Positions 31,322 through 43,286 of a stretch of DNA of 64,000 nucleotides are shown piece by piece. The position numbers and the translations under genes were made by a program. This DNA comes from Reticulascus tulasneorum (taxonomy: Eukaryota; Ascomycota; Sordariomycetes; Glomerellales; Reticulascaceae), in assembly GCA_001557505.1 (NCBI GenBank), contig LSAX01000001.1:3224001-3288000 (forward strand). The letters run 5' to 3'. Under the pieces are notes generated by a model, which ran no database searches, had not been told where the DNA came from, and saw nothing but the letters and a program-made list of their open reading frames with translations. Position 1 is the first letter of the stretch; each line of letters starts with the position of its first letter.

Positions 31322-31877
31322 GGGGAAAGAAAGACAGGATTAGAGCCTTTGCTTGCGCCACTAGGGTGGTGACGGGCTTCTAAAGCCTTGTGGTTTACGG
31401 GGGCTGGCCCCTAAACGGCCATTGAGATGAAATGGTGAACCTTGAAGGATATCATGGTCGATCCATGGTACTCCCGCGTGTAACACGTCGAAGCGAAAGG
31501 TAGCTTTGCCAGCTTTCGGTGAGGTCGTAGTATCAAATTTACGTACATATTAATAGGCCTGGTGTAAATCATTTGCTGCAGTAGAACGTGCTACAGACAG
31601 TAGACGCACTGTACCACCGATTTCTGGAGAGAGGGCCTACCCGTTGCACAGCGGAGCTGTGAAGGGACGCACTTCTGGGTGAGGCCGCAGGCAGCTCCTG
31701 CAGTAGAGAAATCTTATCTTTAGCAGCTGGGGAACTCCCTTACATGCAGCTGCATGGTGGATCGTGCATGAGGGTGAGCTTGGAGCTCAATCGATCACCA
31801 TGTCAATGATGGCCCCTCGTTTGATATTCAGAACTCCCGACACGGGGGATCTGCGTGGCAGGCTACGATGGGATGAC
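31322..31877. other. Intergenic, no gene seen
   Basis: Region upstream of dUTPase and downstream of the CENP-K-like gene. A plus-strand frame at 31764-32294 overlaps the antisense of the CENP-K exon and is a shadow. Confidence 0.45.
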
Positions 31878-32911
31878 CTAGTCGTCCAACTCCCTGCCAA
31901 AGTCGACCAGCTTGATTCTACTCGAGTCCTTGGCATGAAATTGCGCGACCTTGGATCTAACCAGAAACCGTGCTGCGGCAGTCTCCTTCGGCAGCTTCAC
32001 GTAGGCCGCGGTGCTGTCGCCACCAGCTTCAAGGAGTTGGTTAAGCAGCTGTTCTGTCAGATCGCGCATCTCCTGCCCGGCCGCGGCCGTCTCATCCCAG
32101 TCACTCCCTCCTCTGCCTCGTTGTTCTTGCCTTCGACCCCATATGTCATCCAGGCGCCGTTGCCGCTTGTCGTCGTCTGGCTTCGCTTTCATTTTCTTTG
32201 GCCGGCCCTGGGCGTTGAACCCTGCGACCAGATTGTCCGAGTCGATCTCCATCATATCGCCTACAACAGGCCCGCCAAGGTCCTCAGCGGCTAACTGAGC
32301 TGCAAGGTGCTCGTCGATGAACTTGTTGAAGGCTTTGAGGAGCTTGGAGGTCTCCTTGTCGTAGTGTTTCTTCTTCTGTCGGAGTTCGTGGAGCCTCTCT
32401 TTGGCCACCTGCTCAGGCGTCATCTCCATTCTCGACTCCAAATCACTCTTCAAAGAACGAATGCGGTTCTCCAAACTCTTTGTCAAAAGTTGCTGGTCGT
32501 TCAAGTGGGCCTGTTCGGTTTCAAGTTGCCGCCTTGTGTTATCAATAGAAGCACCTCGAGTCGCAAGATAGGCTCGCGACTCAGAAATGGTCTGATGGGT
32601 CTTCCGCATAGCAATCAGGGCTGGCAAAACGGATCCCGAAGTCGGGACGAAGGGCTTTGATTTCGATACTTCATCGAAAGCTGTCTTCATAACCTCGAGC
32701 GGCGCTGTCTTTGACCCTGAGAGCGCCGGATGTGGAGGTTGCCCTTGCAACTGAAGCTTTGAGTCAGTTCGAAAACCTATAGTGCACAGAAACCATGGCT
32801 GCTTACCGCTGAGAGTTCATGTTGATACTCTTGAATCTTGTCCTGCAGCTCCTGGAGACTTTGATCCATATTCAACCTATACCTATCCTCAACCTGGCGT
32901 CTCCCGTCCAT
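31878..32911 (-). CDS. Coiled-coil kinetochore protein, CENP-K/Sim4-like
   Basis: Two exons, 32807-32911 and 31878-32750, with a 56-nt intron (branch CTGAC) give 325 residues. If translation starts at the second ATG, 32869 (MDQSLQELQDKIQ), the product is 311 residues. The protein is mostly coiled coil: ELQDKIQEYQHELSA, then LATRGASIDNTRRQLETEQA and LTKSLENRIRSLKSDLES. A basic/acidic hinge (GRPKKMKAKPDDDKRQRR) follows. It ends with TAAARFLVRSKVAQFHAKDS and LVDFGRELDD, which I recognise as the C-terminus of fungal CENP-K (Sim4/Mcm22 lineage). CENP-K belongs to the inner-kinetochore CCAN complex. The identification rests on memory of that tail and the layout, so it is moderate. Confidence 0.62.
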
Positions 32912-34636
32912 GCTTGCGGACTTGAGGAATGACAAAGATGTCTCCTGTGCGCGGAGCTTTACCGGCAGCCGCGCAAACAATTTCTGCTATGGAATCGGTA
33001 CCCTGCAGAAACCGCCCAGGCCGACGAGACGGGGGTAAATTTAGATTGGATCCCTGAGAGAAACAAGCACTTCAAGCTCTATCAAATTGCAAGACCCTAG
33101 CTCCTGCTAATGCACCGGGCCGAGAATGGCTCTAACTTTGATTGTCTGTGTTTGCCTGCGTGCTTCTGAATCCCCTGTGTTGGTGCTGGAGTTCTGTTTC
33201 ATGTAGCAGTCAATAGTGTCTCTGCTAATCCTGACGAATTCGAGGACGGGGTAGACTGCAGAAACGCGTCGCGAAGCGGACAACAAAGACACGCCTTATA
33301 TATGAAAGTTGCGCCTGCTTGCCTCTCGAACCACCAGTGCCAGCAGTCCACAGAAATAATAATGGGAATGACTAGGCTTTGAGGTTAGAAAGGTTGTAGA
33401 AACTCGAAAGAAGTGATAGATCAGAATTGGGATCTGCTGGACAACACATTGTACAGCCAACTTTGCTGGCTGGCGTTTGTGTCACAGCCATCCAAGCAAA
33501 GTCACTTCAGTACCACGTAGTAATTTTAGTGCCTTATAGGACGGATATAGTGCGAAAGGTACTTCCACACTTTGCGGCTGGCGTTTGGGCCAATGAAACC
33601 GCGCCAGGTCCAGGTGAGCCCCGTATCCGCTTTCATTCAACTGACCAAACACGGATCGGGCAACCGCAAGCCCCACTCAAAGTTAAACTGCCGGAAAAGC
33701 AGCCACTGTGCTAAACTAAGGGTAATCGTGGAGGGCCGTGCGTCACTGCACAGTGCTAGGGTCGATCTTTTCTTTGGGGTTTCAGCAACTTCTGCTTTTG
33801 CCCTTTCCAAACTTCTTCCGAGACAAACTGGCCCCTTCCAAACGCTTCGACATCGACCGGGAGAGCTTTTTATCTCTTTTAACCCTCCAGTCTTCTCCGG
33901 TTCTCTTTTGATTTACTAATACCTGGGTCCAAAGGTGCTCTGCAGTTTCTGCTCGAAAAAATCACGTGTCTTTGTGCGCGCGCACCTTTCTTTCAGGGCA
34001 GTATCATCTCAGCTTCCGGAGCGAGAGCGCCTGGCTACCTGCTACGGTAAAACAGCAGACGAACGTGGACACACAAAGCTCTGCTCTGCTGGCAAACTTG
34101 TTGGAGCTTTTAAGGTATCCTTCACGTCCTGCATAACAGTATCTAGCAGGTTCGGGAGCTTGACGGAGCAAAGGTTTGAGCAATTCTGCGTCTGCAATCC
34201 ACTGCCTCCTCACCCACCCACCTACCTACCTACTCTGATCACCTCCAACTATTCACGCCCCTGCCTCCTTCAACCTCTTTTCCAACCCAAACACCTCATC
34301 TGTTGCGCGTGCCTTCAGCTCTGGTGATCCGCTCCCGAGATTCTTTTGACTCTCACGGTTCTGGAAAACTATCACGGCACGTGGATAGCATTGGAACCCC
34401 ATCCCCCCCGGTCTCAACATCACGATTCTGCTTCCGGCCTATTCAACCCACGATCTTCCACCACTTCACACGAACTGCCTGACCCGCCTTTCCCACACCC
34501 GAACCCCGACCCCGACTCACGCCACTACACCAGCCCGTTTTCCTTTGAAAACCGTTCTTGGTGTAGATAGTCGAATACAAGTTGTTAACTTCGTCCGAAC
34601 CTTTCGAGCTTGTGTGACCTTAACCGCTAGCCCAAT
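32912..34636. other. Intergenic region with long leader of the KH protein gene
   Basis: An ACGCGT lies at 33264-33269, and pyrimidine-rich stretches fill 33770-34560 before the KH protein ATG, as is common for long fungal 5' leaders. A short frame at 34346-34570 could be an upstream ORF. No other gene seen. Confidence 0.5.
33264..33269. promoter_or_regulatory. ACGCGT element upstream of the CENP-K-like gene
   Basis: A perfect ACGCGT 353 bp before the first ATG of the CENP-K-like gene. It fits an MBF-type site but may be chance. Confidence 0.35.
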
Positions 34637-36131
34637 ATGTCTGCCTCACCAACCCAGCCGACCCAGTCGGTCAAGAGACCCCTCGAAGAGACGTCATCTC
34701 CATCCCGCACAACTGATCAGCCTGAAGCCAAACGCCCTGCCCTAGACAAAATTTTGAAGAATGATGAGGAGGTGGAGATGGCGCAGCAGCCTGAAGGCAA
34801 TGGAATCACTGCCACGGAATCGAATGGAGCCGAAAAGACCAATGGTGTCAAGGACGAGTCCGCCGAGCCAGTCGATTCTGGCGCTGCCGCTGACTCTACA
34901 AAGCCCATCATGAGCTCTGTCGGCGGGGCTGTCACCACTGCTGGGCCTCCGGCAAACTCCCATGACGAAACGGCATGGATTCACATTCGCGCTGTCATCT
35001 CCAGCCCTGAAGCTGCTACAATCATTGGCAAAGGAGGAGAAAATGTTTCGAATATTCGAAAGATGTCTGGTGCCAAATGTACAGTCTCTGACTATCAGAA
35101 AGGGGCTGCCGAGCGCATCCTCACCGTCAGTGGCGTTGTGGATGCTGCTGCAAAGGTAAAATATGTCGAAGATTTCCACCCACCCTGAATGACAATACTA
35201 ACACCGAACAAAGGCATTTGGATTGATTATTCGAACCCTAAACAATGAGCCGTTACCCGATGCCTCGAACGCTCAATCTAAGACGTATCCTCTCCGACTG
35301 CTCATTCCTCACATCTTGATCGGATCTATCATTGGAAAGGGAGGAGCTCGCATCCGAGAAATCCAGGAAGCATCTGGTGCACGGCTTAATGCCTCTGACG
35401 CTTGCCTGCCCCTTTCAACTGAGCGCTCACTTGTCGTCATGGGGGTAGCAGACGCCGTTCACATTGCGACCTATTATGTCGGCAGCACTCTGCTCGAGCA
35501 ACTCAACGACCGCTTCGGTGGGCCAGCTGCATCTGCTTACGCTACGAGGAGTGGCGGACCTGCTGGCGTTGTTCCTGGCGGTATGCAGGTTGTGCCGTAC
35601 TCCCCGCAGCCAACCGCTGGCAACTATGGGAACCGAGAAAACTATGGTCGGAGACATGATGCCCGTGCTCACCACCATCATCTCCCCGCTGCTCCGTACG
35701 GTGCTCAACAATATCACCCTCACCCTGCCCAGCCCAACCCTGCCATGCCAATCCACTATGGTGCACAAGCTGGAGGATATGGCGCTGCCGTACCTATGCA
35801 ACCGCACGCCGGACCTGCCGTACCCCAGCCTCATGGCGCTCATCCAGCCCAGCCAATGCATGGAGCCATGCCAGGAGCTCCTCTCACCCAACAGATCTTC
35901 ATTCCTAATGATATGGTCGGCGCAATCATTGGTAAGGGCGGCCAAAAGATCAACGAAATCCGGCAGATCAGTGGTAGTGTTATCAAGATCAACGAACCCC
36001 AAGATAACAGCAACGAACGACTAGTAACAATCACTGGAACGGATGAGTGCAATCGCATGGCATTATACATGTTATATTCCCGACTTGGTGAGGCTCAGAA
36101 ACAAAACTCGGATGATCGGAACAATCTCTAA
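34637..36131 (+). CDS. Triple-KH-domain RNA-binding protein (PCBP/hnRNP K type; Pbp2/Rnc1-like)
   Basis: Two exons, 34637-35155 and 35214-36131, with a 58-nt intron encode 478 residues. An acidic low-complexity N-terminus is followed by three KH domains. Their GxxG loops are in TIIGKGGENVSNIRKMSGAK (around 130), SIIGKGGARIREIQEASGAR (around 208) and AIIGKGGQKINEIRQISGSV (around 405). Between KH2 and KH3 is a Gly/Pro/His/Gln/Ala-rich linker. This arrangement is that of poly(C)-binding proteins; yeast Pbp2 and Hek2 and fission-yeast Rnc1 share it and act in mRNA stability, localisation and telomere or mating control. Which of these it corresponds to cannot be told here. The intron falls between KH1 and KH2. 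Confidence 0.9.
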
Positions 36132-37024
36132 CACAACCTGTGCAATAGAATCGGAAAAACATCGAGTCTAACGTTAACGACGTCCACGAACTTACTGACC
36201 CTCTTTTTACTAGCGATTTCGCGTCAAAACATTGGGACGGATGGGGATTCTTCATCGCTTCTTTTTCCCATCATCACAGGCCAGGAAGGACAGTCTGCGA
36301 GGTGGTTCAGCCATCACGATCACAGGGTTACAAGTGCGCGTTTTTGCAAGATTGGCTGGGGAATCTCATGATCACTGGTTAAGGGGTGATTTTAGAGAAG
36401 GTACATCTTCTAATAGTGCACTGTTCTCTTCACTTCTATCATGCCCTCCTTGACTTCCTGCCCGACATCTACACTGCCACTGCGTGGAGTACCATCTATT
36501 GCACATGCCCTATTGTCCTTGTTGCTCCATCTAATCCTGAACCTATCTTGAATCTCGGCCCGAAGCTTCCATGGAATGTCCCCAGATCTGCAAGATTTCC
36601 CCCGTACGCATGACCTACCTTTCCAATTGTTTACTGGTGTTCCTATTTCAGTAACATTCGCCCTCCCTGGGAGGTAGATACGTGTTGTCCTAGATAACAA
36701 GGCCGAGGATGAGCGGGAGCCCGGCAATAAACTACAATGGCATGAGATGCTGATTGATATGGATAGATACTTTGCCAACGACCGGTCGACGTAGCAAAAC
36801 ATACATTATGACGGAGCTGCGTGGTTGTTCCATGTTCGGTCAGTCGTCTCATCTTCATATTGCTAACAGTCGCTGCATAGGTCGATGTTTTTCCAATACA
36901 TGGTAAATGAAGCCTCATAGTTTCATCTTTGAAGACCTGTATGTCACAATAAAAGGAACTCCAAACACTTTTTACTCACTTGTCTTTTTTACGACGCTAG
37001 CAGCCATGGGATTTTCTTGCTATC
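36132..37024. other. Intergenic, no gene seen
   Basis: Holds the 3' regions of two convergent genes. Only motif-less short frames. Confidence 0.5.
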
Positions 37025-37774
37025 TCACAGCTTCTTCAAGTTTACATGATACTACCACTTGTCAGAAACTGGCGAACCTCCATAAGAGTTGTAGCGAGAC
37101 ATAGATAGAACTTACTAAGGTTGCCTCTTTCAGTCCCGTTCTCAATAAACCGATATTATCATCGATTGCTGCAAACATGTTAGTTTCTGTGTCTCGCCAA
37201 CAACAGCTCGCCAGCACTTACGACCCGGCTTTGACTTGGCTGTAACATGAGCCTCCTTGCTGTCCCACCCAATAACCATCGTGACAGCTGGCCCCTTCTC
37301 CCCCTCCCCGTTCGCAATGGGTGTGGTAACCCCCCCAACCGCAGTCCCGTGATACCCTTCCAGCTCGTCCTTCCGTTCATCCATGTTCGCGGCGAAAGTC
37401 ACAGTACTCCCGACGAAGCTCGGCTCAACCCCGTACGCCGTGAACACCTCCGTACATGGAGCCGCGAAGGCGATTGAGGCCTCCCGGTTCAGGGGAGCTT
37501 GGTACATGTTGATTTCCGTCACGAGGGCCTTGTACTTCGAGAACCAGGGCATGAAAGCTTCAGAGCTGGAGAAGGCCGCGAAGGTGTCGTGGGAGTCCCA
37601 TTCGATGATGAGGAGGTGAGTTGCTGGATCCTCGATCTGCGGGCCAAAGTACACCGCGGAGACGCCAGAAACGGATTTCAGAATGGTGGTCACTTCATCC
37701 CATGAGGCTGCGGGTTCGGCGTCTGGGTGCTTGAATTTGAGGACGCAGAACTCGGTTACTCGTTGGCTAGCCAT
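37025..37774 (-). CDS. Dimeric alpha/beta-barrel (ABM-like) domain protein
   Basis: Three exons, 37222-37774, 37116-37168 and 37025-37051, encode 210 residues. The N-terminal half, VTEFCVLKFKHPDAEP to HLLIIEWDSHDTFAAFSSSE, has the beta-alpha-beta pattern and the LLIIEWDSHDxFxxF segment of antibiotic-biosynthesis-monooxygenase-like folds. A second half repeats the pattern (TMVIGWDSKEAHVTA). The two small last exons restore the usual end, DDNIGLLRTGLKEATLYHVN, that such fungal proteins share. Without splicing, the frame drifts into unrelated sequence, so the introns (53 and 64 nt, with CTAAC/CTGAC branches) are well supported. The duplicated domain suggests an intramolecular dimer. Substrate and pathway are unknown; some relatives are stress or secondary-metabolism associated. 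Confidence 0.75.
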
Positions 37775-38263
37775 GTTTATTCCGACGGGTATCCAGGTGG
37801 AATGTGATGATTCTACGTCTTCTGCTTTGCCAGTAGGTCGGATGTGCGACTTTTATATCTCCATATCCAAATGCCGATATGCGGCTTAGTCACTGGACCA
37901 GTGAATTTTGCGGAGTCGAATCGAAATTCACGGAAGCTGCAACTCACGACGTAATGGCGGGCCGGACGTCAAGAGCTTCAAGTGCATCCGCCCAATGAGG
38001 TGTAGATACAAGGTTTCCGGTCACGTGTACTTCGGCATCATCAACGAGACGACAAATGCCGAGCATCATTGTCAAGTGGCAATTGAGTGTTTGTATCAAA
38101 GCTTGGATCATGATCGGGGTTTGAATTATGAAGCGATCAATGTATCCGAACGCGTCTCTATGGGCACTTGAGTAAGGTGGGATGCGCAAGATCATGAACA
38201 TCTGCTGGGGCATCTAATCACCCCCTTTCCTCAAAGACCCCCCGTTCCTTTGAGTAGGACAGG
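37775..38263. other. Intergenic, no gene seen
   Basis: Promoter side of the ABM-like gene and 3' side of the secreted-protein gene. Nothing coding recognised. Confidence 0.45.
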
Positions 38264-38775
38264 CTATGCCGAGTTATCCTCCTCCTCTTCCTCCTCCGCC
38301 TCCTCGTCTTCTTCTTTCTTGTCTCCCGGCCTTTGTGTCACGGCGTTCTTCGTGCTGGTGCATTCCAAGGAGCTGATTCCATCATCATGCTTTCCATGGA
38401 GGAGCGGCTCCCTGCCTCTATGCAGCATCTTCTCCCCACTGCAGTCCGGCTCAGAGTAGAACTCGCAAGCCGCTCCGTAGGTGTCGACGGAGGTGATTCT
38501 ATCAGTGACCCTTCTTGGCACTCTGTCTGCAGCAAAGTTAGCCGCTGCAGAGCGTTCAATATTACACAGATAGCATATTCATAGTTCGCCGTCATGTTAT
38601 GACGCTCTAGAATATACGTACGACAGCGCCCATTTGGGGTTTCAAATTTGGTGCATTTCCGGAAATCCGGGTCCCTGCACAGCTTGATTGTGAACCACTC
38701 TTCTTCTCGGGGCTCAAGGCTCACAGGACCGGCGAGGGCGAGGGGTAGAAGAAGGCATACTGCGAGGAGCTTCAT
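38264..38775 (-). CDS. Small secreted cysteine-containing protein with acidic C-terminal tail
   Basis: Two exons, 38622-38775 and 38264-38526, with a 95-nt intron (donor GTACGT, branch GCTAAC) give 138 residues. A signal peptide (MKLLAVCLLLPLALAGPVSL) is followed by a mature part with six cysteines: KLCRDPDFRKC, NGRC, AACEFYSEPDCSG and SLEC. The last 25 residues are almost all Glu/Asp (EEDEEAEEEEEEDNSA). The pattern CEFYSEPDCSG resembles the C-x-F-Y-x-D-x-x-C core seen in many small secreted fungal proteins, but no family can be named. It may act outside the cell or at the wall. An effector role is only a possibility. The acidic tail comes from CTC/CTT-type triplet repeats on the plus strand near 38275-38315. 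Confidence 0.7.
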
Positions 38776-40947
38776 CTCGGTCTTGCTGGGCTTGATGATG
38801 CCAGAGGTAAAGTGAGGCTAAACAACTAGTCGGAGGTTGTGCGACGAGTTCGACTCCTAGGTGTTCAACTTTACGACCCTTCAGAACGAGATCAGAGGTC
38901 CTGCAAAGGATGTGCACACTGACTTTGTCAATACCTTTTATATTTTTCTCCCGGCTATTAACTTAGCGCCTGTCCAACATTCTGGAAAGGCTTCCCGGCC
39001 TCAGAGATTAAGATTTTGCTCACGTAGATGTTAAAGCGAAGCCATACCAAGGCCGCCTGAAACTTTCTTTGCTGAGCACCATGGATCACCAGAAGTAATT
39101 TGCCATTAAGTGTCCAAGACCTAACAGGGGAAGAGCCAGCCCGGGGTGAGCTTACCATTTGCGCATGGTTTCTTTCCTGCCCTTACTCTCTCAGGGTCAA
39201 GTGGGTTTGGGCCAGCTTCGACTACTATGAAGCTTTGCATGGAAGAATAACCGCCGTAGAAGTTCGGTCCCATGAACCCATGACCAGTGGTTTCGTCATA
39301 TATGCTACCTGTATCTGCAATCATAAACTTTACAAGGAAATGTAGCCGCTCAGGAGCAGACATTATGGCCGCTGTGGCGTGGTAGGAGATCGTGGCCCCT
39401 ATCAGCTAGGAACTTGTTGTAAGTACACAGAACAGGTTGAAAGTCTGGTCCTGGAAGACGACAAGAATCAGACTCTCCTTGGATACAGCAGTCTCGCTTA
39501 AATGCAGAACTACTGCCAAGGCCGCTTTTTGCTGATGGCAGCAGGGAATTATCTAAGGGAGAGAAGGTTGTTGCGAGACATGAAGGTGGAAAGTGAAAAC
39601 GAAAAGCGGCAAGTTCCGAGCCAAACCGAAACCCCAAAAGCAGAGAACGTTATGGGAGACACTGCTGTCTATAGAGGAGAAGATGAGTTTGCCAATGGGG
39701 ACATCCATGTTGGTTCAGTAGAACCGAGTCGAGGGATCCGCAAATACATTACATGACAGTAAAGTATAATGTACGATGTGGATTTCAGGCCCTGATTAGA
39801 GGAGTCGAACCAACAGCTTTGACGTGTGTAGGTTCATGGAGTCGACATACAACAGAAGTTGCGAGATGTCTCTCCTCGAGTATTATGTCGCCTTAGCACC
39901 TGCCATAGTGTTCCGCCGATTGCAAGGAAGCAACTTGGCCTCGAAGAAACGTTGGCAAAGCCACTCGGTATTGGGATCCCTCTAGAGTAACTGCCCCTGA
40001 GAGCAGATGCTCAAATGATTTCTGAGCCTTGTAGATCTTCCACCTATCTTGGCCGAAACTCTTCTGCCTCGACAGTGCATCGTTGTAATCTTCTTGTAGT
40101 CTGGTTTCCATTTGCTTCCCACGCAGTCTCTAGCACGTTATCGTAATGACCTTGGGATTCGATATCCGATATTTCCGTCCTCACAAGAATCAAGTGGAGC
40201 GTATTCATCGTTGACTTCTAACGGACCCTGGCCTCAATGTTTCGAGGCCTCCTTTACCATCGATGGTAAGTCTCTACGTCGCTGCTCTGAAATTCGCTAT
40301 TCTCATCGACAATTTGGAGAGGTTCGACTACTCGATCTCGTGAAGGGGAAGTTAAGTCGATCAAAGTGTCGTTATGAGTGCTATATGGCCAACTTCACAT
40401 TGAAGCATCTGATTTAGTGGTAGGTCCTTTACACACGAGCTTGTGTTTATTGACGAGCTTAGACAGAGGAAGATGTGGTAAAGAAGGGGCTGGCGGACAT
40501 AAGCCGGAAGACTTGCCGGCAGGCTTGATCAACTCTCAAAAGAGCATCACTGGTGTTGGGGAGAGAAGCCTGCGTTCTAAGAAGTTGCGAGTGGACAAAA
40601 GAGCCGTACAAGGGCTTTGGGAAGGAAATAAAGGTTCATGGAAAGATGACTGCTTTCAGCAATACCACATAAAGTGCTTTGCAGAAAGGAAGGGACATAG
40701 CATCTTGCTGTACGTCTACAAAACATCTCCCTAGGTACGTAGTGAACCGGATATAACATGAGCCTGAATACATCTCTGGTGGCCCGAGAGATAGTACCGC
40801 AGGCTAGGAATATCTGGAGTGAAGAATAGAAAGCTATACTGATCCTGCTCCGGAGGGAATCGCAGGCAATAGGCTATCAAGTCGCAAGAGCCTTCCGGAA
40901 GGCTCAAATCATAGAGGCCCCTTAGATGATTAGTTTGAAGGGAGGAA

Positions 40948-41481
40948 CTACTTGGCGTAGGTAGGCAGCTTGACTGATGGAACAATGTGATCAGGGGCTA
41001 AGAACTCTAACGTGACACACAACCATGTGTAAGATAAACTGTTACATTCCCATGTACTCCGCTGAAGACAATTTTGGGGTCCCTGCGCATTCCTCTGGTC
41101 GTATGGACATCCCTTCTCGTGGAAACACTTGAGTCTGTCTTCCGATGCCCGGCGAGCTGTCGGGCCGTCATCAGGGGCAAAAGGAGCAATCCGGTTCCAG
41201 CTGCAGCGAACACCGTCCGAGAGTTCGTAGTGCATCACGCCATAGGTAGGATGCGCTGCTGTACAATCCATCGAAACGACTCCCGCGACATTCTGGGCTC
41301 TCAGCTGGAGGCGAGTTCTTCCTGGAGCGGAGGTCGAACAGCGAATGGTCTTTCTCCTCGGACCAAATCGCCTGGCCCACCTGCAATATTGGCGTGTCTT
41401 GTAGACGCCCGCAATCGGTGCCCATATCCCCGAGTCCCACGAGGTGTTTTCCTTTGGAAGGAGCATTTCCGAAAAGTCCAT
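40948..41481 (-). CDS. Unrecognised cysteine-containing frame, possible gene or remnant
   Basis: An open frame of 177 codons. Its downstream half has balanced codon use and a protein-like text with Cys spaced through it (SMDCTAAHPTYGVMHYEL, DGVRCSWNRI, KCFHEKGCPYDQ, NCLQRSTWECNSLSYTWLC). The upstream half reads less well, while the next frame (41171-41488) looks better there (QVGQAIWSEEKDHSLFDL). This suggests an unseen intron or a frameshift. No signal peptide is attached in the frames I could join. No family recognised. It could be the remains of a small secreted-protein gene, or chance. Confidence 0.25.
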   Translation of the reverse strand: MDFSEMLLPKENTSWDSGIWAPIAGVYKTRQYCRWARRFGPRRKTIRCSTSAPGRTRLQLRAQNVAGVVSMDCTAAHPTYGVMHYELSDGVRCSWNRIAPFAPDDGPTARRASEDRLKCFHEKGCPYDQRNAQGPQNCLQRSTWECNSLSYTWLCVTLEFLAPDHIVPSVKLPTYAK

Positions 41482-42388
41482 TTACCACGACTTGGCTGGC
41501 TCAGTCGCTGCTTATGAAGTCTGTCAGATTTCTCTGGAAAGTCTAGACCTCCAACATGTCACATGTTTTGCACGCGTTGATGGCGATGGCGAATTGTGGT
41601 AGAATGCACCGCCATGGTGGTTGCACGTGGGGGTCCAGTTCACCGGAAATCCAATCAGGCCCAACGTGACGGGAAGGCTAGGCTTTGTTAGGCAATCGGC
41701 AGGCTTGACACATCTGAATTTTTCATCGTGAGTACGTATATCGGGACTTCGTTGACGTCTGTTCATGATTGCGATATTGCAGGAGCTATTCTGGGACTGT
41801 TCATCCACGGGCCGTATGCCGTGTGAGATTGTTGATAGACACTCCATGATTCCTGACCTTCATGCGATATTCCTCTCCAGCTTCGACAGAGGGACTGGAC
41901 GCGCACACGAAAGAGGGTAGGTACAGGAGCAACGGATCTACCTGGTATGGCTCTGCGATGATGCCCTCAGGTTCCTCTAGACGAGAGATTCTTTGCTAAC
42001 TTGAAGAAGCATGAAGAGACGCGCCTAGAACTCCAGCCAGCAACCGCTAAGATATCTATATTCTCCCATCGCCCAAACGATTGGGACTGAAAGGCAGATT
42101 CACGCATCTCCTAGATCGTCAATAGTTGCAACACACTTGTTGGAGCGAGCGGATCGAATCAAGAACTTCCGGACGTCTATCCCTGGCTGAACCCCCCAAG
42201 GACCCAATTATTAGACGCATGTCACTGTGATCTCCCCCGCGGAGATCGACTTGAGCAATCACCCACGAGAATTAGCTTACCAGTCAGGTTCCAGCGTTCC
42301 TTATCTCTTGGCCGGGAGGCCGAGCCAGGGTGTGGGTCCTAGCTTCTCACTCCCGACTGCACACTCGAGCGCCTCATCCAACCTGGAG

Positions 42389-43231
42389 AGATAAGCTCAC
42401 CAACATTCGTTTTTTCGCCCCTATGTTACCCGTCTGATTCACAATTCCACCCAATCACCGTCCTATCTTTGCATAGGCACCATTGGCATAGGCTCGCAGG
42501 ATTTGTCCAATGCCCATGGTGCTACTCTACATTGCCATCTATCCAGCCTCAGCTGGCCGCCAAAGCCATTCGTCTTGGGCTATCGCACAGGCAACTTAGC
42601 GTTGACCACTCCGTACGCCATCGACGCAATCCATTGCACAGCTTGCTCGAATTTCAAATCGAGGATCAACAGTATCGTTCATGGGAAGACGAGCCACTGT
42701 ACGTACCTACACATACGGAAGGGAAACATAGCCTGGTCCCGTTCACTGGCGATTTGCATAAGCATTGCCCTGTTGCCTTCACAATTTGTTTCTGGAAGGT
42801 CCTTGCTGGTTGAGATAATACGAAAGCCACGACAAGGGAGACCTGTCAAGCTCATCACGGCGTGTCATCTTCGAAATATTGGCTGTTCGGACACGAAGAG
42901 AACTTACATCACTTTGAACACCCATCTCAACGCAACCACTTCGGCCGCACGACAATAAAAATTGTGTCATCGCACATTGGGTTCCATTCTCCCCGGACCA
43001 AGTCCCGTTATCAGAGATCGACAGTGGAGCCCGCCTCGAAGGCTACCTCTGGGTGTCTGATCTGGCCCAACTTGACTGCCACCAAAGGTGTTTCGACTTC
43101 TCCGTCCACCACGTTCAGCCCATCCCTCTCCGACTAGGATCCCCACAAGCATTTCCAAGGGTGCGTTCCGCGGCAGAGGTCATTTTGGTTTAGCGCGTGG
43201 CATGCACCTTCAACCCGGAGATGCTTTATCA
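42389..43231. promoter_or_regulatory. Four HGATAR (GATA-factor) sites upstream of the nitrate transporter
   Basis: AGATAA at 42389-42394 and 42813-42818, and TGATAA on the minus strand at 43018-43023 and 43226-43231. AreA/NIT2 GATA factors bind HGATAR before nitrogen genes. No CTCCGHGG NirA site was found in the same region. Confidence 0.4.
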
Positions 43232-43278
43232 ATCACCAATCTAAATAACCCTATATGTCACTCGTTTTTCGTCTTTGC

Positions 43279-43286
43279 TATATAAG
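43279..43286 (+). promoter_or_regulatory. TATA-like element of the nitrate transporter gene
   Basis: TATATAAG lies 133-140 bp before the ATG, at a sensible distance for a strongly regulated fungal promoter, with a pyrimidine-rich leader in between. Confidence 0.5.

Noticed and set aside
41007..41213. Frame beginning with a signal-peptide-like stretch (MFAAAGTGLLLLPLMTA)
   Set aside because: It is antisense-frame noise inside the 41-kb coding-like region; the following sequence has no cysteine pattern or domain.
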